From assembly GCA_012103505.1 (NCBI GenBank), contig WLWP01000001.1, positions 4,030,001 through 4,094,000 of the forward strand: DNA of 64,000 nucleotides, given 5' to 3'. The translations under genes and the position numbers were made by a program. This stretch comes from Pseudomonadales bacterium (GTDB lineage Bacteria > Pseudomonadota > Gammaproteobacteria > Pseudomonadales > Azotimanducaceae). Positions 51,504 to 64,000 of this stretch are shown in pieces. Within the stretch, counting starts at the first letter, position 1, and the number at the start of each line of letters is the position of its first letter. The notes under the pieces are model-generated. The model worked only from the letters and a program-made list of their open reading frames with translations, was not told the DNA's origin and ran no database searches.

Positions 51504-53144
51504 TTAAGCACGAATTAAAAGCGTTGAGCCTAAGAGAGCGCCAACGATACCAGCGAGCATAGAAATATCACCTCCACCGATGCCGTCGAGTAACGGTCGC
51601 CACAAGAGGGCAACGCTACCAACGATGAGCGCGGTGCCACTCCAGCGGCGTATTCGTTGTTGGGATAATCGCTGCCTATGGGTTGTGTTTTGTATGGCGG
51701 TCAAATGGTCGAGTTGTCCTTGCAGGGTTTGCAGATTTGTTTGCATATCGGCAATCGTTTCTGGCAGACGGATTAAGGGGCGCCATGCCTCTGGACCGGC
51801 ATTGATCCAATCGATCAAGCTCGATATAGGGTTCAGGCGTTCGGCAACCCAGCGCTGCATAAACGGTTGTGCTGTAGCCCAGAGGTCTAGCTGCGGATAA
51901 AGCTGGCGGCCCAGACCTTCGACGTAGAGTAAGGTTTTTTGCAGGAGGGCGAGTTGTGGTTGCATTTCCATATCGAACTTTCCCGCCGCTCGAAACAGGT
52001 CGATAACGAACTCGGCGAAGGAGATCTCCGCAAGCGGTTTGGCAAAGATCGGGTCGCAGATTTCGCGGATCACTGTTTCGAACTTAACGAGATCAGTACT
52101 GCGTGGCACCCAGCCGCATTCACGGAAAAGCTTGGCCACCGTTTCATAATCGCGCTTGAAGAAAGCAACCAAACTCAAAGCGAGATAACGTTGATCGCGC
52201 TCAGGCAGGTTTCCGATAATGGCACAGTCGAGGGCAATGTAGCGCGGATTGGTCGGATCCCGAACGTCGATAAGTATATTGCCAGGGTGCATATCTGCAT
52301 GAAAAAAGTTCTGTTCGAAGACTTGCGTGAAGAACGTTTCAACGCCTTTGTGCGCGAGGACTTCCAAGTCGACGTTCGCCGCGACAAGCTGATCGATGTG
52401 GTTGATTGGTATGCCCTCCACATACTCCATCGTTAACAAACTTTGGCGGCACCATTCTGGATAGGTACGTGGCACATAGAGAAGATCGGATTCTGCGAAG
52501 TTGCGGCGCAACTGTGTTTGGTTTGCTGCTTCTTTGAGCATATCCAGCTCTGATACGAGGATGGCGTAGTGGTCGCGCATCAAATTCGGAAGGTGGAACC
52601 GTCGGGTCGAGCTGAACTTGGCGTCGATCCATTCCGCTAATCTGACAATGTGCTGCATATCTTCATTGATACGCGCCTCGATGTCTGGACGAACGACTTT
52701 AACCACAATGGTCTCACCGGTCGTGAGCTCACCCTTGTGCACTTGTGCGATAGAGGCGGACGCGAGTGGGTGATCGTCGATAGAGGCGAACGCGTTCTGC
52801 CAGGGTTGTTGCAAAGCCTCTGTGACGTAGACCTTGATGTCGAGGTTCTCGATCGGGGGTACTCGATCTTGCAATTCAGCGAGCGCATCCGCCAATTCGT
52901 TATCTATGAGGTCACGTCGAGTCGACAGAAGTTGACCGATCTTGATGTAGACAGGACCGAGATCGAGACAGAATTCCTTGATGCGTGTGCCTCGATCAGC
53001 CTGGGGTTTGTGTAGTAAAAAATCGAGAGTTCGAAGCAATGCTCTTGCCACGAAGCCCAGAGGCTCATGTGGCAGTAGGAGATCGATACGGTGTTTGCAC
53101 GCCAGGCTAACAATGCGGAGAGATGGGCGAATTAGCCCGGGCAT
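51504..53144 (-). CDS. ubiB: Ubiquinone biosynthesis protein UbiB
   Basis: The 546-residue protein-kinase-like ATPase supports coenzyme Q assembly. It has the KxGQ motif (VYIKIGQLLSTRRDLI), the Ala-rich loop (ASASIAQVHKGEL), HADMHPGNIL and two C-terminal membrane helices (TALIVGSVALLW; GIVGALLGSTLLIRA). It starts five bases after ubiJ and forms an operon with ubiE and ubiJ. Confidence 0.95.
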   Translation of the reverse strand: MPGLIRPSLRIVSLACKHRIDLLLPHEPLGFVARALLRTLDFLLHKPQADRGTRIKEFCLDLGPVYIKIGQLLSTRRDLIDNELADALAELQDRVPPIENLDIKVYVTEALQQPWQNAFASIDDHPLASASIAQVHKGELTTGETIVVKVVRPDIEARINEDMQHIVRLAEWIDAKFSSTRRFHLPNLMRDHYAILVSELDMLKEAANQTQLRRNFAESDLLYVPRTYPEWCRQSLLTMEYVEGIPINHIDQLVAANVDLEVLAHKGVETFFTQVFEQNFFHADMHPGNILIDVRDPTNPRYIALDCAIIGNLPERDQRYLALSLVAFFKRDYETVAKLFRECGWVPRSTDLVKFETVIREICDPIFAKPLAEISFAEFVIDLFRAAGKFDMEMQPQLALLQKTLLYVEGLGRQLYPQLDLWATAQPFMQRWVAERLNPISSLIDWINAGPEAWRPLIRLPETIADMQTNLQTLQGQLDHLTAIQNTTHRQRLSQQRIRRWSGTALIVGSVALLWRPLLDGIGGGDISMLAGIVGALLGSTLLIRA

Positions 53145-53149
53145 GGGTG

Positions 53150-53731
53150 CTACTCGCCTTCTCGCTGACGCAAATTTGCTGAGAGTCGATCCACGCGCAG
53201 GCGAAGTTCGTCAATGCCATCAAGAAGCGTGTCGAATTCGTCCTTCTTGACGAAACGGCTGGAGGTGCTGTCTTGGATGGAGCTACCCACGCCTTGTACG
53301 ATCGACTGTAATCCGCGCAGGCCGAGTTCAGCAGTTCCTGCGGCGCGCGAGGCGAGGTCGCGTCCGAGGATTGTCGCCAGAGTGTTTTCGACGTCTGGAT
53401 CGAAGGTTTGCGCGAGGTTTAGAAATTCCAGTAGAACATTGTGGTCACCGTCGATAATCAGATCTTCAGGTTCACGCTGACTGAGCCATTTGATTAAGTT
53501 GTTCGCGCTACCCTTGACTCGGACGTGAGGTTGTTCAGCGGAACCGGTTGCAAACAACAGCTTGCCACCGGAGACGTTGAAATGCCCAACCACAGCAGGT
53601 GCCGTGCATTCGATTTCTACGGTGCGGCCATCAAGCTCGCTAAGCTTCTCGCGCAGGTCCGGGTCCGTGTTTAACGCTTTGTTTGAGATGGAAGTAGCCA
53701 TATCGGCTAAGAATTGTTCGATACTAATCAA
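53150..53731 (-). CDS. ubiJ: Ubiquinone biosynthesis accessory factor UbiJ (SCP2 domain)
   Basis: The 193-residue protein has an N-terminal SCP2-like lipid-binding domain (GRTVEIECTAPAVVGHFNVS) and a C-terminal coiled coil (LLDGIDELRLRVDRLSANL), the two parts of UbiJ. It scaffolds the Ubi complex. It is nine bases after ubiE and five before ubiB. Confidence 0.9.
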   Translation of the reverse strand: MISIEQFLADMATSISNKALNTDPDLREKLSELDGRTVEIECTAPAVVGHFNVSGGKLLFATGSAEQPHVRVKGSANNLIKWLSQREPEDLIIDGDHNVLLEFLNLAQTFDPDVENTLATILGRDLASRAAGTAELGLRGLQSIVQGVGSSIQDSTSSRFVKKDEFDTLLDGIDELRLRVDRLSANLRQREGE

Positions 53732-53739
53732 CTGTCTGC

Positions 53740-54477
53740 CTATAGAGGTTTCGTGCCGCGGTGAATTGCTGCGATACCGCCAACCAAGTTATGATATTCG
53801 ACATCCTCAAACCCTGCATCGAGAAACATTTGTTTCAGGGCCTTTTGATCGGGGTGTACTTCGATGGATTCAACGAGGTAGCGGTATGAGCCGCTGTCAC
53901 CCACGATAGCTTGCCCTGCTAACGGCCAGAGAGATTGAAATGCGCGATAAGCGTTTTTAAGAAGAGGTTCTTCCGGTTTAGAGAATTCTAGGACTAACAA
54001 AGGAGCGCCAGGCTTGAGTACGCGTAGGAGTTCCTTAAGAGAAGCGTCTTTGTCCGTGAAATTACGAATGCCGAAGCTAATGCACGCGACATTAAATGTA
54101 GCGTCTGCAAAGGGTAGTGCTTCGGCTGGTGCGCGACACAGTGAGACGTTAGCGATACCGCCGTTGTAGAGCCGCTCTTTGCCGACAGTCATCATTTCTG
54201 AATTGAGATCTGTTAGAAAGACATGACCTGACGGTCCAACTGCGCGAGCAAAAAGTGCACTCATATCGCCTGTGCCACCAGCAAGATCAAGGACCTGATC
54301 GCCAGGACGAACACCTGAGCTTTCTAGCACCATGCGTTTGAACAACCTATGGGTTCCAAAAGACATGAAGTCGTTCATGATGTCGTAACGGCGTGCCACG
54401 CTGCCGAAGACCTCGCCAACTAGCTCGGTCTTCTCGTCAGGACTTACTTTTCGATGGCCGAAGTTAACTTCAGTCAC
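53740..54477 (-). CDS. ubiE: Ubiquinone/menaquinone C-methyltransferase UbiE
   Basis: The 245-residue SAM methyltransferase has VLDLAGGTGDMSALFAR, SFGIRNFTDK and RYDIMNDFMSFG blocks of UbiE. It methylates the benzoquinol ring. The stop of the DUF971 gene overlaps its first base. Confidence 0.96.
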   Translation of the reverse strand: MTEVNFGHRKVSPDEKTELVGEVFGSVARRYDIMNDFMSFGTHRLFKRMVLESSGVRPGDQVLDLAGGTGDMSALFARAVGPSGHVFLTDLNSEMMTVGKERLYNGGIANVSLCRAPAEALPFADATFNVACISFGIRNFTDKDASLKELLRVLKPGAPLLVLEFSKPEEPLLKNAYRAFQSLWPLAGQAIVGDSGSYRYLVESIEVHPDQKALKQMFLDAGFEDVEYHNLVGGIAAIHRGTKPL

Positions 54478-54875
54478 TACTTTTCTCCGGGACTAGAGGT
54501 CGGCTGCCACTGGCCCACAGCAACCGCCGGTAGACGAGATGCGTTCGCGGTTTTAAGGTCGGCAAGATAGTCTTGCCAATAGCGATCTAGGTCGCTGCCT
54601 AAGTCGTGCAGGAACTCCCATGCGAAAATACCTGTGTCGTGACCGTCATCGAAAACAATACGAATAGCGTAGTTACCAACGGGTTCGATGGACTTGATGC
54701 CAACATGTTTCTTGCCCGTTTGCAGCTTGCGCTCCTCCGAGGAATGGCCTCTGACTTCAGCGGATGGGGAATACACCCGCAACAGTTCCGATGGAATGTT
54801 GAGTCGGGTCTCGCCCCAAGCAAGCTCAAGTGTATGCGCGATCTTGTGATAGGTTATTTCTGTGGGTGATTGCAT
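54477..54875 (-). CDS. DUF971 (gamma-butyrobetaine hydroxylase-like N-terminal) protein
   Basis: The 132-residue protein is a stand-alone DUF971 domain (PTEITYHKIAHTLELAWG; IPSELLRVYSPSAEVRGH; AIRIVFDDGHDTGIFAWEFL, abridged). Such proteins lie between hslU and ubiE in many gammaproteobacteria, as here. They may help iron-sulfur or quinone assembly but the role is not settled. Confidence 0.88.
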   Translation of the reverse strand: MQSPTEITYHKIAHTLELAWGETRLNIPSELLRVYSPSAEVRGHSSEERKLQTGKKHVGIKSIEPVGNYAIRIVFDDGHDTGIFAWEFLHDLGSDLDRYWQDYLADLKTANASRLPAVAVGQWQPTSSPGEK

Positions 54876-54896
54876 CGCTTCTTTAACTCAAGTCCA

Positions 54897-56231
54897 TCAG
54901 AGGATGAAGCGAGAAAGATCAACGTCACTGACTAGATTTGCTAGGTGACTCTCGACGTATGCGGCATCCACCATAACTTCGCTGTTAGCTTGCTCGCCAG
55001 ACTCGAACGATAAGGTTTCCAACAGACGTTCCATTACCGTGTGCAGCCGTCGCGCCCCAATGTTCTCTGTGCCTTCATTCACCTCCCAAGCGAGTTGTGC
55101 GATCCGCTCAATGCCGTCCTGAGCGAAGCTGAGCGAGATGCCTTCGGTCGCAAGCAATGCTCGGTACTGCTCCGTTAGGCTGGCGTTCGGCTCGACCAAA
55201 ATGCGTTCAAAGTCAGCGGGAGAAAGCGCCGTTAGTTCCACACGTATCGGTAACCGTCCTTGAAGTTCCGGGATTAGATCTGACGGCGTGGCTAAGTGGA
55301 AAGCGCCGGATGCGATAAACAACACGTGATCGGTCTTGATCATCCCATATTTAGTTGAAACAGTGCACCCTTCTATCAGGGGTAGTAGGTCGCGTTGCAC
55401 GCCTTCGCGAGAAACGTCTGTCCCACTGGTTTCAGAGCGCTTTGCGACTTTGTCGAGTTCATCGAGAAATACGATGCCGGTCTGTTCGATCTTATCTACG
55501 GCGCGTGCCTTTAGTTCATCCTCGTTGATCAGACCAAGAGCTTCCTCGTCACGCACCTTGCGGAAAGCGTCTTTAATTTTCAGGCGTTGAGTAGACTTGC
55601 GTCCGTTGCCGAGGTTGCTAAACATACCTTGCAGTTGATTGGTCATCTCCTCCATGCCGGGTGGTGCCATTATCTCTACACCCATCGCGACTTGTTCGAG
55701 CTCGATATCGATTTCTTTGTCGTCCAATTCACCTTCACGAAGCTTCTTGCGAAAAAGTTGGCGGGTAGTGGTACTACCACTCTCAGCTTCTGCGTCTGCA
55801 AACCCAACACCACGAGCTTCGGGTAGAAGGGCATCGAGAATACGTTCTTCCGCTCGATCTTCTGCCTGAGTCTTTACAGCTTCCATTTCTTGGTCGCGCA
55901 ACATGTTAACGGCGATGTCTGCCAAGTCGCGGACGATAGACTCCACGTCACGACCGACATAGCCTACCTCGGTGAACTTGGTGGCTTCTACTTTGATAAA
56001 CGGCGCATCAGCAAGTTTGGCCAAACGCCGAGCGATCTCAGTCTTGCCCACACCAGTTGGTCCGATCATGAGAATATTTTTCGGGCTGATTTCCTCACGC
56101 AGTTCCGGCTCGACTTGCATCCGACGCCAACGATTTCTAAGCGCAATCGCGACTGCGCGTTTGGCTTGGTCTTGGCCAATAATGTGATTGTCGAGTTCAT
56201 GCACGATTTCACGTGGCGTCATCATAGTCAT
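54897..56231 (-). CDS. hslU: HslU ATPase subunit of the HslVU protease
   Basis: The 444-residue AAA+ unfoldase has Walker [15 protein letters not shown], Walker [10 protein letters not shown] and the pore motif GYVGRD, plus the intermediate I-domain, and ends with SRFIL, the C-terminal tail that activates HslV. It follows hslV by 21 bases on the minus strand. Confidence 0.97.
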   Translation of the reverse strand: MTMMTPREIVHELDNHIIGQDQAKRAVAIALRNRWRRMQVEPELREEISPKNILMIGPTGVGKTEIARRLAKLADAPFIKVEATKFTEVGYVGRDVESIVRDLADIAVNMLRDQEMEAVKTQAEDRAEERILDALLPEARGVGFADAEAESGSTTTRQLFRKKLREGELDDKEIDIELEQVAMGVEIMAPPGMEEMTNQLQGMFSNLGNGRKSTQRLKIKDAFRKVRDEEALGLINEDELKARAVDKIEQTGIVFLDELDKVAKRSETSGTDVSREGVQRDLLPLIEGCTVSTKYGMIKTDHVLFIASGAFHLATPSDLIPELQGRLPIRVELTALSPADFERILVEPNASLTEQYRALLATEGISLSFAQDGIERIAQLAWEVNEGTENIGARRLHTVMERLLETLSFESGEQANSEVMVDAAYVESHLANLVSDVDLSRFIL

Positions 56232-56252
56232 GTGGGTTGCTCTTACTCCTTG

Positions 56253-56798
56253 CTACTCAGCAATATCTAAAACTTCGATCGTATGAGACTGGTTCGTGTA
56301 GATGCAGATCTCGCCTGCAATGCCGAGAGCCTTTGCCACGACTTCTTTTGGTTGGAGATCTGTGTTTTCAACTAACGCCGTAGCGGCTGCGCGGGCATAG
56401 CCACCACCTGACCCGATTGCGAGTATTCCGGCTTCTGGTTCGATCACATCACCCGTACCGCTAATCAAGAATGTCGCAGTTTTGTCAGCGACGACCAACA
56501 TAGCTTCAAGGCGTCGGAGAGCTCGATCGGAACGCCACTGTTTGGCCAGTTCAACGGCTGCACGAGCGAGTTGGCCAGGGTGTTTGCTTAGTTCTGCTTC
56601 GAACTTTTCAAACAGAGTGAACGCGTCTGCAGTGCCACCGGCGAATCCTGCCATTACCGAATTATTGTGCAGTTTGCGTACCTTAACGGCATTACCTTTC
56701 ATGACCGTGTCACCAATAGAGACCTGGCCGTCACCACCTACCGCGACTTGAGTAGAGTTTCGAACGCTGACGATTGTGGTGCCGTGAAAATTCTGCAT
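56253..56798 (-). CDS. hslV: HslV peptidase subunit of the HslVU protease
   Basis: The 181-residue proteasome-like peptidase has its nucleophile Thr in [10 protein letters not shown]; the first residues MQNFHG would be processed away. [17 protein letters not shown] and [16 protein letters not shown] are family blocks. It precedes hslU in one operon. Confidence 0.96.
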   Translation of the reverse strand: MQNFHGTTIVSVRNSTQVAVGGDGQVSIGDTVMKGNAVKVRKLHNNSVMAGFAGGTADAFTLFEKFEAELSKHPGQLARAAVELAKQWRSDRALRRLEAMLVVADKTATFLISGTGDVIEPEAGILAIGSGGGYARAAATALVENTDLQPKEVVAKALGIAGEICIYTNQSHTIEVLDIAE

Positions 56799-56919
56799 CG
56801 GTAGGTGTCTCCGACCTCCAAAATTGGGTTGGCTAGAATAGCTCGTAGCCGCGCAAAGTAAATGAAAGTAACGCGTCTAGCCTAATAGAATATTGTACTG
56901 ACGCGCGACGGTCTCTGCT

Positions 56920-57486
56920 TCAACCGTTGTGATCGTTTAGCCATATTGGGATTAGGCGCATCTCACGGAGTCGTGTCATCGCTCGATCTGCTTCAACCTT
57001 CCTTGGAAATGGACCAACCGTGACTCTGAACCAGACTTTGTCGGAGACTAAGCGAGTATCGATTTGTGCAGGTAGATCGTTTAATAGAAGGTCTGCGCGA
57101 AGCGTCTCGGCATCGGCTCCGTTACGAAAAGAGGCTGCTTGGATCGTATAGAACAGGGCCGCTGTCTTTTCCTCCGGTTGCGGCACTTCGTATGCGGTGG
57201 GATCAGCAATTACCTCTGACTCCCTAAGGAGTTTTGGGAATTCGAATTCAACGACGGGCTGGGTAGACTCGACCTGTGCGGCCGCATCTGTTGCTTGTGT
57301 GATTTCGGCATCGAGAAGTTCTGGTGCATAGGCAGCGAGTACCACAATCGCGCCACCCACTATCGCCCCTGATGAAAAACTAGGCCCATGAAAAAGGACG
57401 CGACTTGGCGCGGCCTTCTTTTTTCTCTTTGTGGGCGCGCGCTTTTGAGGACGGGTGGGTCCACGCGCAGCAAAGTCTTTTGGCAT
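56920..57486 (-). CDS. SPOR-domain cell-envelope protein (FtsN-like)
   Basis: The 188-residue protein has a basic cytoplasmic segment (TRPQKRAPTKRKKKAAPS), one membrane helix (GAIVGGAIVVLAAYA), a linker and a C-terminal SPOR domain (FYTIQAASFRNGADAETLRA; VWFRVTVGPFPRKVEADRAM) that binds denuded peptidoglycan at the septum. It lies between priA and hslV, a place where FtsN-like genes are common. The linker is shorter than in E. coli FtsN. Confidence 0.88.
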   Translation of the reverse strand: MPKDFAARGPTRPQKRAPTKRKKKAAPSRVLFHGPSFSSGAIVGGAIVVLAAYAPELLDAEITQATDAAAQVESTQPVVEFEFPKLLRESEVIADPTAYEVPQPEEKTAALFYTIQAASFRNGADAETLRADLLLNDLPAQIDTRLVSDKVWFRVTVGPFPRKVEADRAMTRLREMRLIPIWLNDHNG

Positions 57487-57551
57487 AAAGGTGGTGTGGG
57501 GTCGTTACAACGTTGAGGGCGAGATCATACCGCAAGTAGGCGCAGTTCGGA

Positions 57552-59729
57552 TTAAAGACTGTCGTATGGGTCGATATCGATAGACCATCGCAGGGCGCGA
57601 TTCGCTTTAGGTGGATTTAGTCCTCGAAGCGCCGCATGGAGGGTGGCGCGTTGTGGTGAGAGGAGCATCAACTGATAACGGCTACGGTTGGCGATTCGGG
57701 CGAGAGGTGCGGCTACCGGCCCCATCACTTCAATGCCACGCAGTGAGGCTTTGCACTGCTCTAGAAATGCTTGTGCATCCCGTGCGTCAAAGGCGTCCGC
57801 TCGTAACATAGCCATCGCGTACTCAGGCGGCATCCCAACGGTTTGACGAACCTTGAGTTCGTGTTCTGCAAAACCGCCATATCCTTGTTCGATGAGTGTC
57901 CGCAGGGTGGGGTTGTCAGGCTGATAAGATTGAATCCAGACTTCACCAGGCTTTTGTGCCCGTCCGGCTCGTCCAGCAACTTGTACGATCAGCTGCGCGG
58001 TGCGTTCCGGCGCGCGAAAGTCTGGACTTAGAAAACCAGCGTCGGCATTTAGAATGACCACTAATGTCACATCGGGGAAGTGATGTCCCTTGGCCAGCAT
58101 TTGTGTACCAACCAAAATACACTGGCCGCCGTGGTTGATGCGTTCAAATTGTGCTTCTAAGGCGCGCGTTGTTCGGGTGGTGTCACGGTCGATACGATGT
58201 ACGGGAATCTCCGGAAAGAGGGCCTTGAGACCAGCTTCGGTTCGTTGGGTACCAAGGCCCACTGGCATCAGCGAATGCTGATGGCATTGCTCACAGGATT
58301 TGGCAACTTCCAATACCGTGCTGCAATGGTGGCAGATGAGTTTGGGCGGTGCTTGGTGCAGTGTCAGGCGGGCATCACAATGGGGGCACATCGCCTGCCA
58401 GCCACATGACGCGCACAGCAAAGTTGGGGCGAAGCCGCGCCGATTGAGAAAGACGAGAACCTGACTGGATTGTTCTAGGTGACGGCGTATGACGTGCTGT
58501 AGTGGTGGCGACATACCGTCGGTCAATATCTGACCGCGTAGGTCAATCAAGTGGTACGTCGGCAGTTGCGCGCCACCTGCTCGCTCGGTGAGATGTAGGT
58601 GCTCATAGCGCTGCCTTTGAGCGTTGTGTAGAGATTCCAAGGATGGCGTGGCGGTACCGAAGATCACAGGCACCTTGAGAGCGTGCGCGCGCTTTGCGGC
58701 GATGTCTCTGGCTGAGTAGCGCAAACCATCCTGTTGTTTGTATGAGCTATCGTGTTCTTCATCGACGATGATCACGCCGAGGTCTCTGAAGGACGTGAAA
58801 ACAGCAGATCGAGTACCGACCAAAACGTCGATCTCACCAGTGCCACACTTGAGCCAAGTTTGTAGTCGCTCATGGTCTGTCAGACCGGAATGAAAGACAC
58901 CGACACGCGCGAACCTGCGTTCAAAACGACCGACGGTTTGTGGTGTGAGTGCGATTTCGGGGACCAATACCAAGGCTTGTCGACCCGCAGCGATGACTGC
59001 AGCGATGACCCGTAGATACACTTCAGTTTTACCACTGCCGGTAATGCCATCTAATAAGTAAGCGGCATAGATAGAGGAGGATTGGCCTGACTCGACAAGA
59101 CTTTCGGCGAGAATCTTCTGGATTGCGGTCTGTTGCTCAACGTTTGGTTCGGGTCCAGCTTCAAGGTCCTGGTCGAGTGGTGGTCGAGTTCGACTGACAA
59201 CTTCCGTTTCAGCCAGCTTTCGTAGCGTTGCCCGAGTGTGTCCAGTTGCCACCAACGTTGTACCGGAGGTTGGACCATTTTCTCTAAGAGTTGTCACAAG
59301 GGACATCTGGGCTTTGGCTCTGGGCTTATTGAAGTCTTGCTGATCGAGTTGCCAAAAGTCGTACGGATCGATCGTCGTTGATGCCCCTTTGCGCGCGGCG
59401 GCAGGCAAGATCGTTGCCAACACCTCACCTAGTGGATGGTGGTAATAGGTGGTCATCCAATGCGCAAGTTCCAATAGCTCGGTGGCGACTATGGCCTGTT
59501 CATCAATTACAGCCAGTACTGACTTTAGTTTGGTATGTGGCTGCGCAACGTCCGTGTTAGTGCAAATCCCAATCGTTTCTGTGCGACCGAACGGAACTCT
59601 TACGCGTGCTCCGACTGCTGGCAAAGGCATATCTGCAGGCATAGTGTAGTCATAGACCGCATGTAGAGGTCTAGGCACGGCTACTTGAATCACGTGATTT
59701 TGGTCGGCTTGAGGGATAGCGTCGCTCAT
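57552..59729 (-). CDS. priA: Primosomal protein N' (replication restart helicase PriA)
   Basis: The protein of about 725 residues has Walker [15 protein letters not shown], the DEEH box ([13 protein letters not shown]), and zinc ligands in [17 protein letters not shown]...CHHC...CEQC. It reloads the replisome at stalled forks. The ATG at 59729 ([19 protein letters not shown]) is preferred over one at 59819 whose extra 30 residues do not match the family. It is divergent from rpmE. Confidence 0.95.
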   Translation of the reverse strand: MSDAIPQADQNHVIQVAVPRPLHAVYDYTMPADMPLPAVGARVRVPFGRTETIGICTNTDVAQPHTKLKSVLAVIDEQAIVATELLELAHWMTTYYHHPLGEVLATILPAAARKGASTTIDPYDFWQLDQQDFNKPRAKAQMSLVTTLRENGPTSGTTLVATGHTRATLRKLAETEVVSRTRPPLDQDLEAGPEPNVEQQTAIQKILAESLVESGQSSSIYAAYLLDGITGSGKTEVYLRVIAAVIAAGRQALVLVPEIALTPQTVGRFERRFARVGVFHSGLTDHERLQTWLKCGTGEIDVLVGTRSAVFTSFRDLGVIIVDEEHDSSYKQQDGLRYSARDIAAKRAHALKVPVIFGTATPSLESLHNAQRQRYEHLHLTERAGGAQLPTYHLIDLRGQILTDGMSPPLQHVIRRHLEQSSQVLVFLNRRGFAPTLLCASCGWQAMCPHCDARLTLHQAPPKLICHHCSTVLEVAKSCEQCHQHSLMPVGLGTQRTEAGLKALFPEIPVHRIDRDTTRTTRALEAQFERINHGGQCILVGTQMLAKGHHFPDVTLVVILNADAGFLSPDFRAPERTAQLIVQVAGRAGRAQKPGEVWIQSYQPDNPTLRTLIEQGYGGFAEHELKVRQTVGMPPEYAMAMLRADAFDARDAQAFLEQCKASLRGIEVMGPVAAPLARIANRSRYQLMLLSPQRATLHAALRGLNPPKANRALRWSIDIDPYDSL

Positions 59730-59841
59730 ATTTCGATTGTCGCATGAGACGGCGGCTTGCTGGGGACTAGTCGGGTACTGGCTGGCTTGGATTTGGTTAG
59801 CCGCGATCGACGTGTGCAAGAAAGCCGATCTAATTGCTGTA

Positions 59842-59869
59842 TTGTCTTTGCCTCACCGTCTGGTACACT
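59842..59869 (+). promoter_or_regulatory. Sigma-70-type promoter of rpmE
   Basis: TTGTCT (59842-59847), 16 bases, then TACACT (59864-59869) precede the rpmE ATG by 32 bases. Confidence 0.55.
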
Positions 59870-59901
59870 GCGCCGCCCCGAAAATTGATGCAGAACGAAC
59901 C

Positions 59902-60114
59902 ATGAAGGCGGAAATCCATCCCGAGTACAACCTAGTAAAAGCGACCTGCAGTTGCGGCAACGTGATTGAGGTGGGGTCAACTTTGTCAGATGATTTCCAT
60001 GTTGATGTGTGTTCGAAGTGCCATCCTTTCTATACCGGTAAGCAAAAGATTCTTGACTCTGGCGGCCGTGTTGAGCGATTCCGGCAGCGTTTCGGCGGAC
60101 GTGGAGGCAGCTAA
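59902..60114 (+). CDS. rpmE: 50S ribosomal protein L31
   Basis: The 70-residue protein begins [20 protein letters not shown] and has the zinc-type Cys pairs (CSCG and [13 protein letters not shown]) of the C+ form of L31, whose cluster stores zinc. The frame continues upstream, but only the ATG at 59902 matches the family. A promoter lies just before it. Confidence 0.97.
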   Translation: MKAEIHPEYNLVKATCSCGNVIEVGSTLSDDFHVDVCSKCHPFYTGKQKILDSGGRVERFRQRFGGRGGS

Positions 60115-60245
60115 CTCAGCATTCCTGCTGACAAGCTCAATTTCTCCTATTCTCAATTTCTCGTATCCTCGAGTTCACCTTCGAGGGCACCTCTAGCGAA
60201 ATTTGCGGTCGAAAGCTATAGACTGCCGATAGAGGTAAACGTCCA

Positions 60246-61715
60246 ATGGCGACATTGACGCATCATGATAGCCCCCAAGCACGTCCACCAGGCCTTTTAG
60301 CCCGTGGGTGTCGTACGCTTTCGCCCTTTCTGCGGTCTCTTCGCGCGCTATTACCGCTCCTTCTCATTGTCGGTTCGTCTGCGTCGGCCGCCGGTCCAGG
60401 AGCGCAGTGGTATAACGAATATCTAGAAAAAGACCTCCTCTATCCAGATGATGAGTGGCACGATTATGTGACTGAAATTGGCGAGCGCCTGCTCGCCGTT
60501 TCTCCCCACAAGGGTCAAACCTATACTTTTGTGGTGACCGATGAGCCCTTCGTGAATGCATGGGCGACACCGGATGCGTACATATTCGTGACTCGCGGGA
60601 TCATTTCCCAGTTTCAGAGTGAAGACGAGCTGGCGGGTGTGCTTGGGCATGAAATCGGCCACGTCGTAGGCAGGCACACAGCAAGATCGCGAGCCACCAG
60701 CCGAATCGGCCAATTGTTGAGTTATCTAGGTACTTTCGCCACCGGCTCAAGTTCCATGTTCGGACTTTCGCAGAATCTCACTTCAGTGATCACGGCTGAG
60801 TACGGTCGCGAACATGAGCTGGAAGCCGATGAATTTGGTACTGACTATTTAATCCGTGCTGGATACAACCCGCATGGCTTACTGGACAGCATGTATCAAA
60901 CGTCCAGTTACGAGAACTTCCAAAACACGGTGAAAAAATTACCAGTCGTGTATCGCGGAATAACCAGTTCGCATCCGGCAACGCAGAAACGGATAAATGA
61001 CTTGATCATGCAATCGAATCATTTAGTACCGGATGAGTTGGCGGATCCAGAACGTGATTTTTTTGCCATGATCAACGGCATGACCTATGGCGACGAATCC
61101 GCCACAGGCATTGTTAAGGATGGCGTCTTCTATCACGGCTCCCTGCGCCTGACAGTGGAGTTTCCGACTGGGTGGGATGTGCGCTCCACTGCCAGCGAAG
61201 TTTTTGGCGTGCCACCAGCTGGGGACGCGCAAATCAACCTGAAACGACAATCACCGCCCGAAAAAAACCAGACACCCGAAGAATACCTGACAGAGACGTT
61301 ACGCCGGGATGATTTAGAGAATGGCGAAGAAATTCAAGTTGGTCCCTACATCGGTTACATCGCGGATGTGAAAGTCGCCAGTGGCAATGCACAAGCTAGA
61401 ACGATTGCAGTCATCTACAAGGACGGCGGTGTTTACCTCTTCAACGGTGAGCTCGGTGCAACAGGTGATGTTGCGACGTTCAAGAAGGATTTCGAGGCGA
61501 CGGTAGGCTCCTTGCGTGCAATGACGGGAGATGACCTGCGTCAGGTCAACTCCCAGAAGATTCATATTGTCACGGCTAAGCCGGGCGATACCTACGCTCA
61601 GTTGGCGCGGAGCGTACCGTTGAGCAAATATGCGGAAGAGACGCTACGTCTAATCAATGGTGATCACCCGCGGGGGGAGCCTAGGGCAGGAGACCCGATC
61701 AAGATAATTCGATAG
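60246..61715 (+). CDS. M48 family metalloprotease, BepA-like
   Basis: The 489-residue periplasmic protease has a signal segment (LRALLPLLLIVGSSASA), the zinc motif HEIGH (VLGHEIGHVVGRHTA) and the third ligand in HELEADEFGTDYL. The C-terminal part lacks clear TPRs and ends in a LysM-like segment (TAKPGDTYAQLARSV). BepA-type enzymes maintain outer-membrane protein and LPS assembly. It converges with the PBP1A gene. Confidence 0.88.
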   Translation: MATLTHHDSPQARPPGLLARGCRTLSPFLRSLRALLPLLLIVGSSASAAGPGAQWYNEYLEKDLLYPDDEWHDYVTEIGERLLAVSPHKGQTYTFVVTDEPFVNAWATPDAYIFVTRGIISQFQSEDELAGVLGHEIGHVVGRHTARSRATSRIGQLLSYLGTFATGSSSMFGLSQNLTSVITAEYGREHELEADEFGTDYLIRAGYNPHGLLDSMYQTSSYENFQNTVKKLPVVYRGITSSHPATQKRINDLIMQSNHLVPDELADPERDFFAMINGMTYGDESATGIVKDGVFYHGSLRLTVEFPTGWDVRSTASEVFGVPPAGDAQINLKRQSPPEKNQTPEEYLTETLRRDDLENGEEIQVGPYIGYIADVKVASGNAQARTIAVIYKDGGVYLFNGELGATGDVATFKKDFEATVGSLRAMTGDDLRQVNSQKIHIVTAKPGDTYAQLARSVPLSKYAEETLRLINGDHPRGEPRAGDPIKIIR

Positions 61716-61741
61716 TGCGTCGTACTTAAATCCTGCAGAGA

Positions 61742-64000
<2,259 letters not shown>

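Overview
The window looks like chromosomal DNA of a gammaproteobacterium, probably an uncultured aquatic one (inference). From about 19.3 kb to the right edge it carries housekeeping genes whose order resembles the Pseudomonas-type chromosome as I recall it: asmA-mutY-yggX-tRNA-Phe, hisB/hisA, ctpA-envC-gpmI, rhodanese-secB, trmL, ntrBC with a glutamine synthetase, bipA, tatABC-hisE-ubiB-ubiJ-ubiE, hslVU, priA, rpmE and a class A penicillin-binding protein. No organism name can be proved from the sequence.

Bases 1 to about 19.2 kb, left of tRNA-Phe, are accessory. They hold small catabolic or detoxification modules, each near its own regulator: (i) transporter / CMD-like / 2OG-Fe(II) oxygenase / M29-NicX-like genes (1-4247); (ii) a minus-strand operon YHS protein / 41-codon small ORF / DoxX / TlpA-like / MAPEG / NTF2-like (8506-5936), divergent from an AraC-type regulator; (iii) a metallo-beta-lactamase-fold hydrolase plus MFS transporter; (iv) a LysR regulator divergent from GST / Rieske-like oxygenase / FMN split-barrel / DUF4345 genes; (v) a carotenoid-cleavage-type oxygenase with a broken nitroreductase-like gene and a TetR regulator, with matching palindromes at both promoters. 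Gene relics (a flavin monooxygenase piece, a DoxX piece), a 24-bp repeat found twice about 10.4 kb apart, and a 25-bp duplication of the tRNA-Phe 3' end mark this side as a rearranging genomic island.

From 31 to 38.7 kb, a reduced MSHA-type pilus cluster (mshI relic, pilN-like, mshJ, mshK, mshL, mshE, mshG, one prepilin) sits between trmL and ntrC. Next come ntrC-ntrB and a eukaryote-like type II glutamine synthetase (glnII) where many relatives have type I glnA. glnII has a convincing sigma-54 promoter and NtrC-like boxes upstream, and an almost perfect NtrC box precedes ntrB, so the locus reads as a self-contained nitrogen-control circuit.

The right third is mostly core: a PP-loop tRNA-thiolation-type ATPase coupled to TusA, bipA-dtd, the Tat translocase, ubiquinone biosynthesis (ubiB, ubiJ, ubiE), the HslVU protease, a SPOR protein, priA, rpmE, a BepA-like M48 metalloprotease, and a PBP1A truncated by the right edge. 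Of the histidine genes only hisB, hisA and hisE are here; hisH, hisF and hisI are not beside them. The most unusual items are the YHS/small-ORF/DoxX/TlpA/MAPEG operon, a Rieske-type oxygenase lacking two of its four cluster ligands, the glnII/NtrBC circuit and the tRNA-Phe island boundary.
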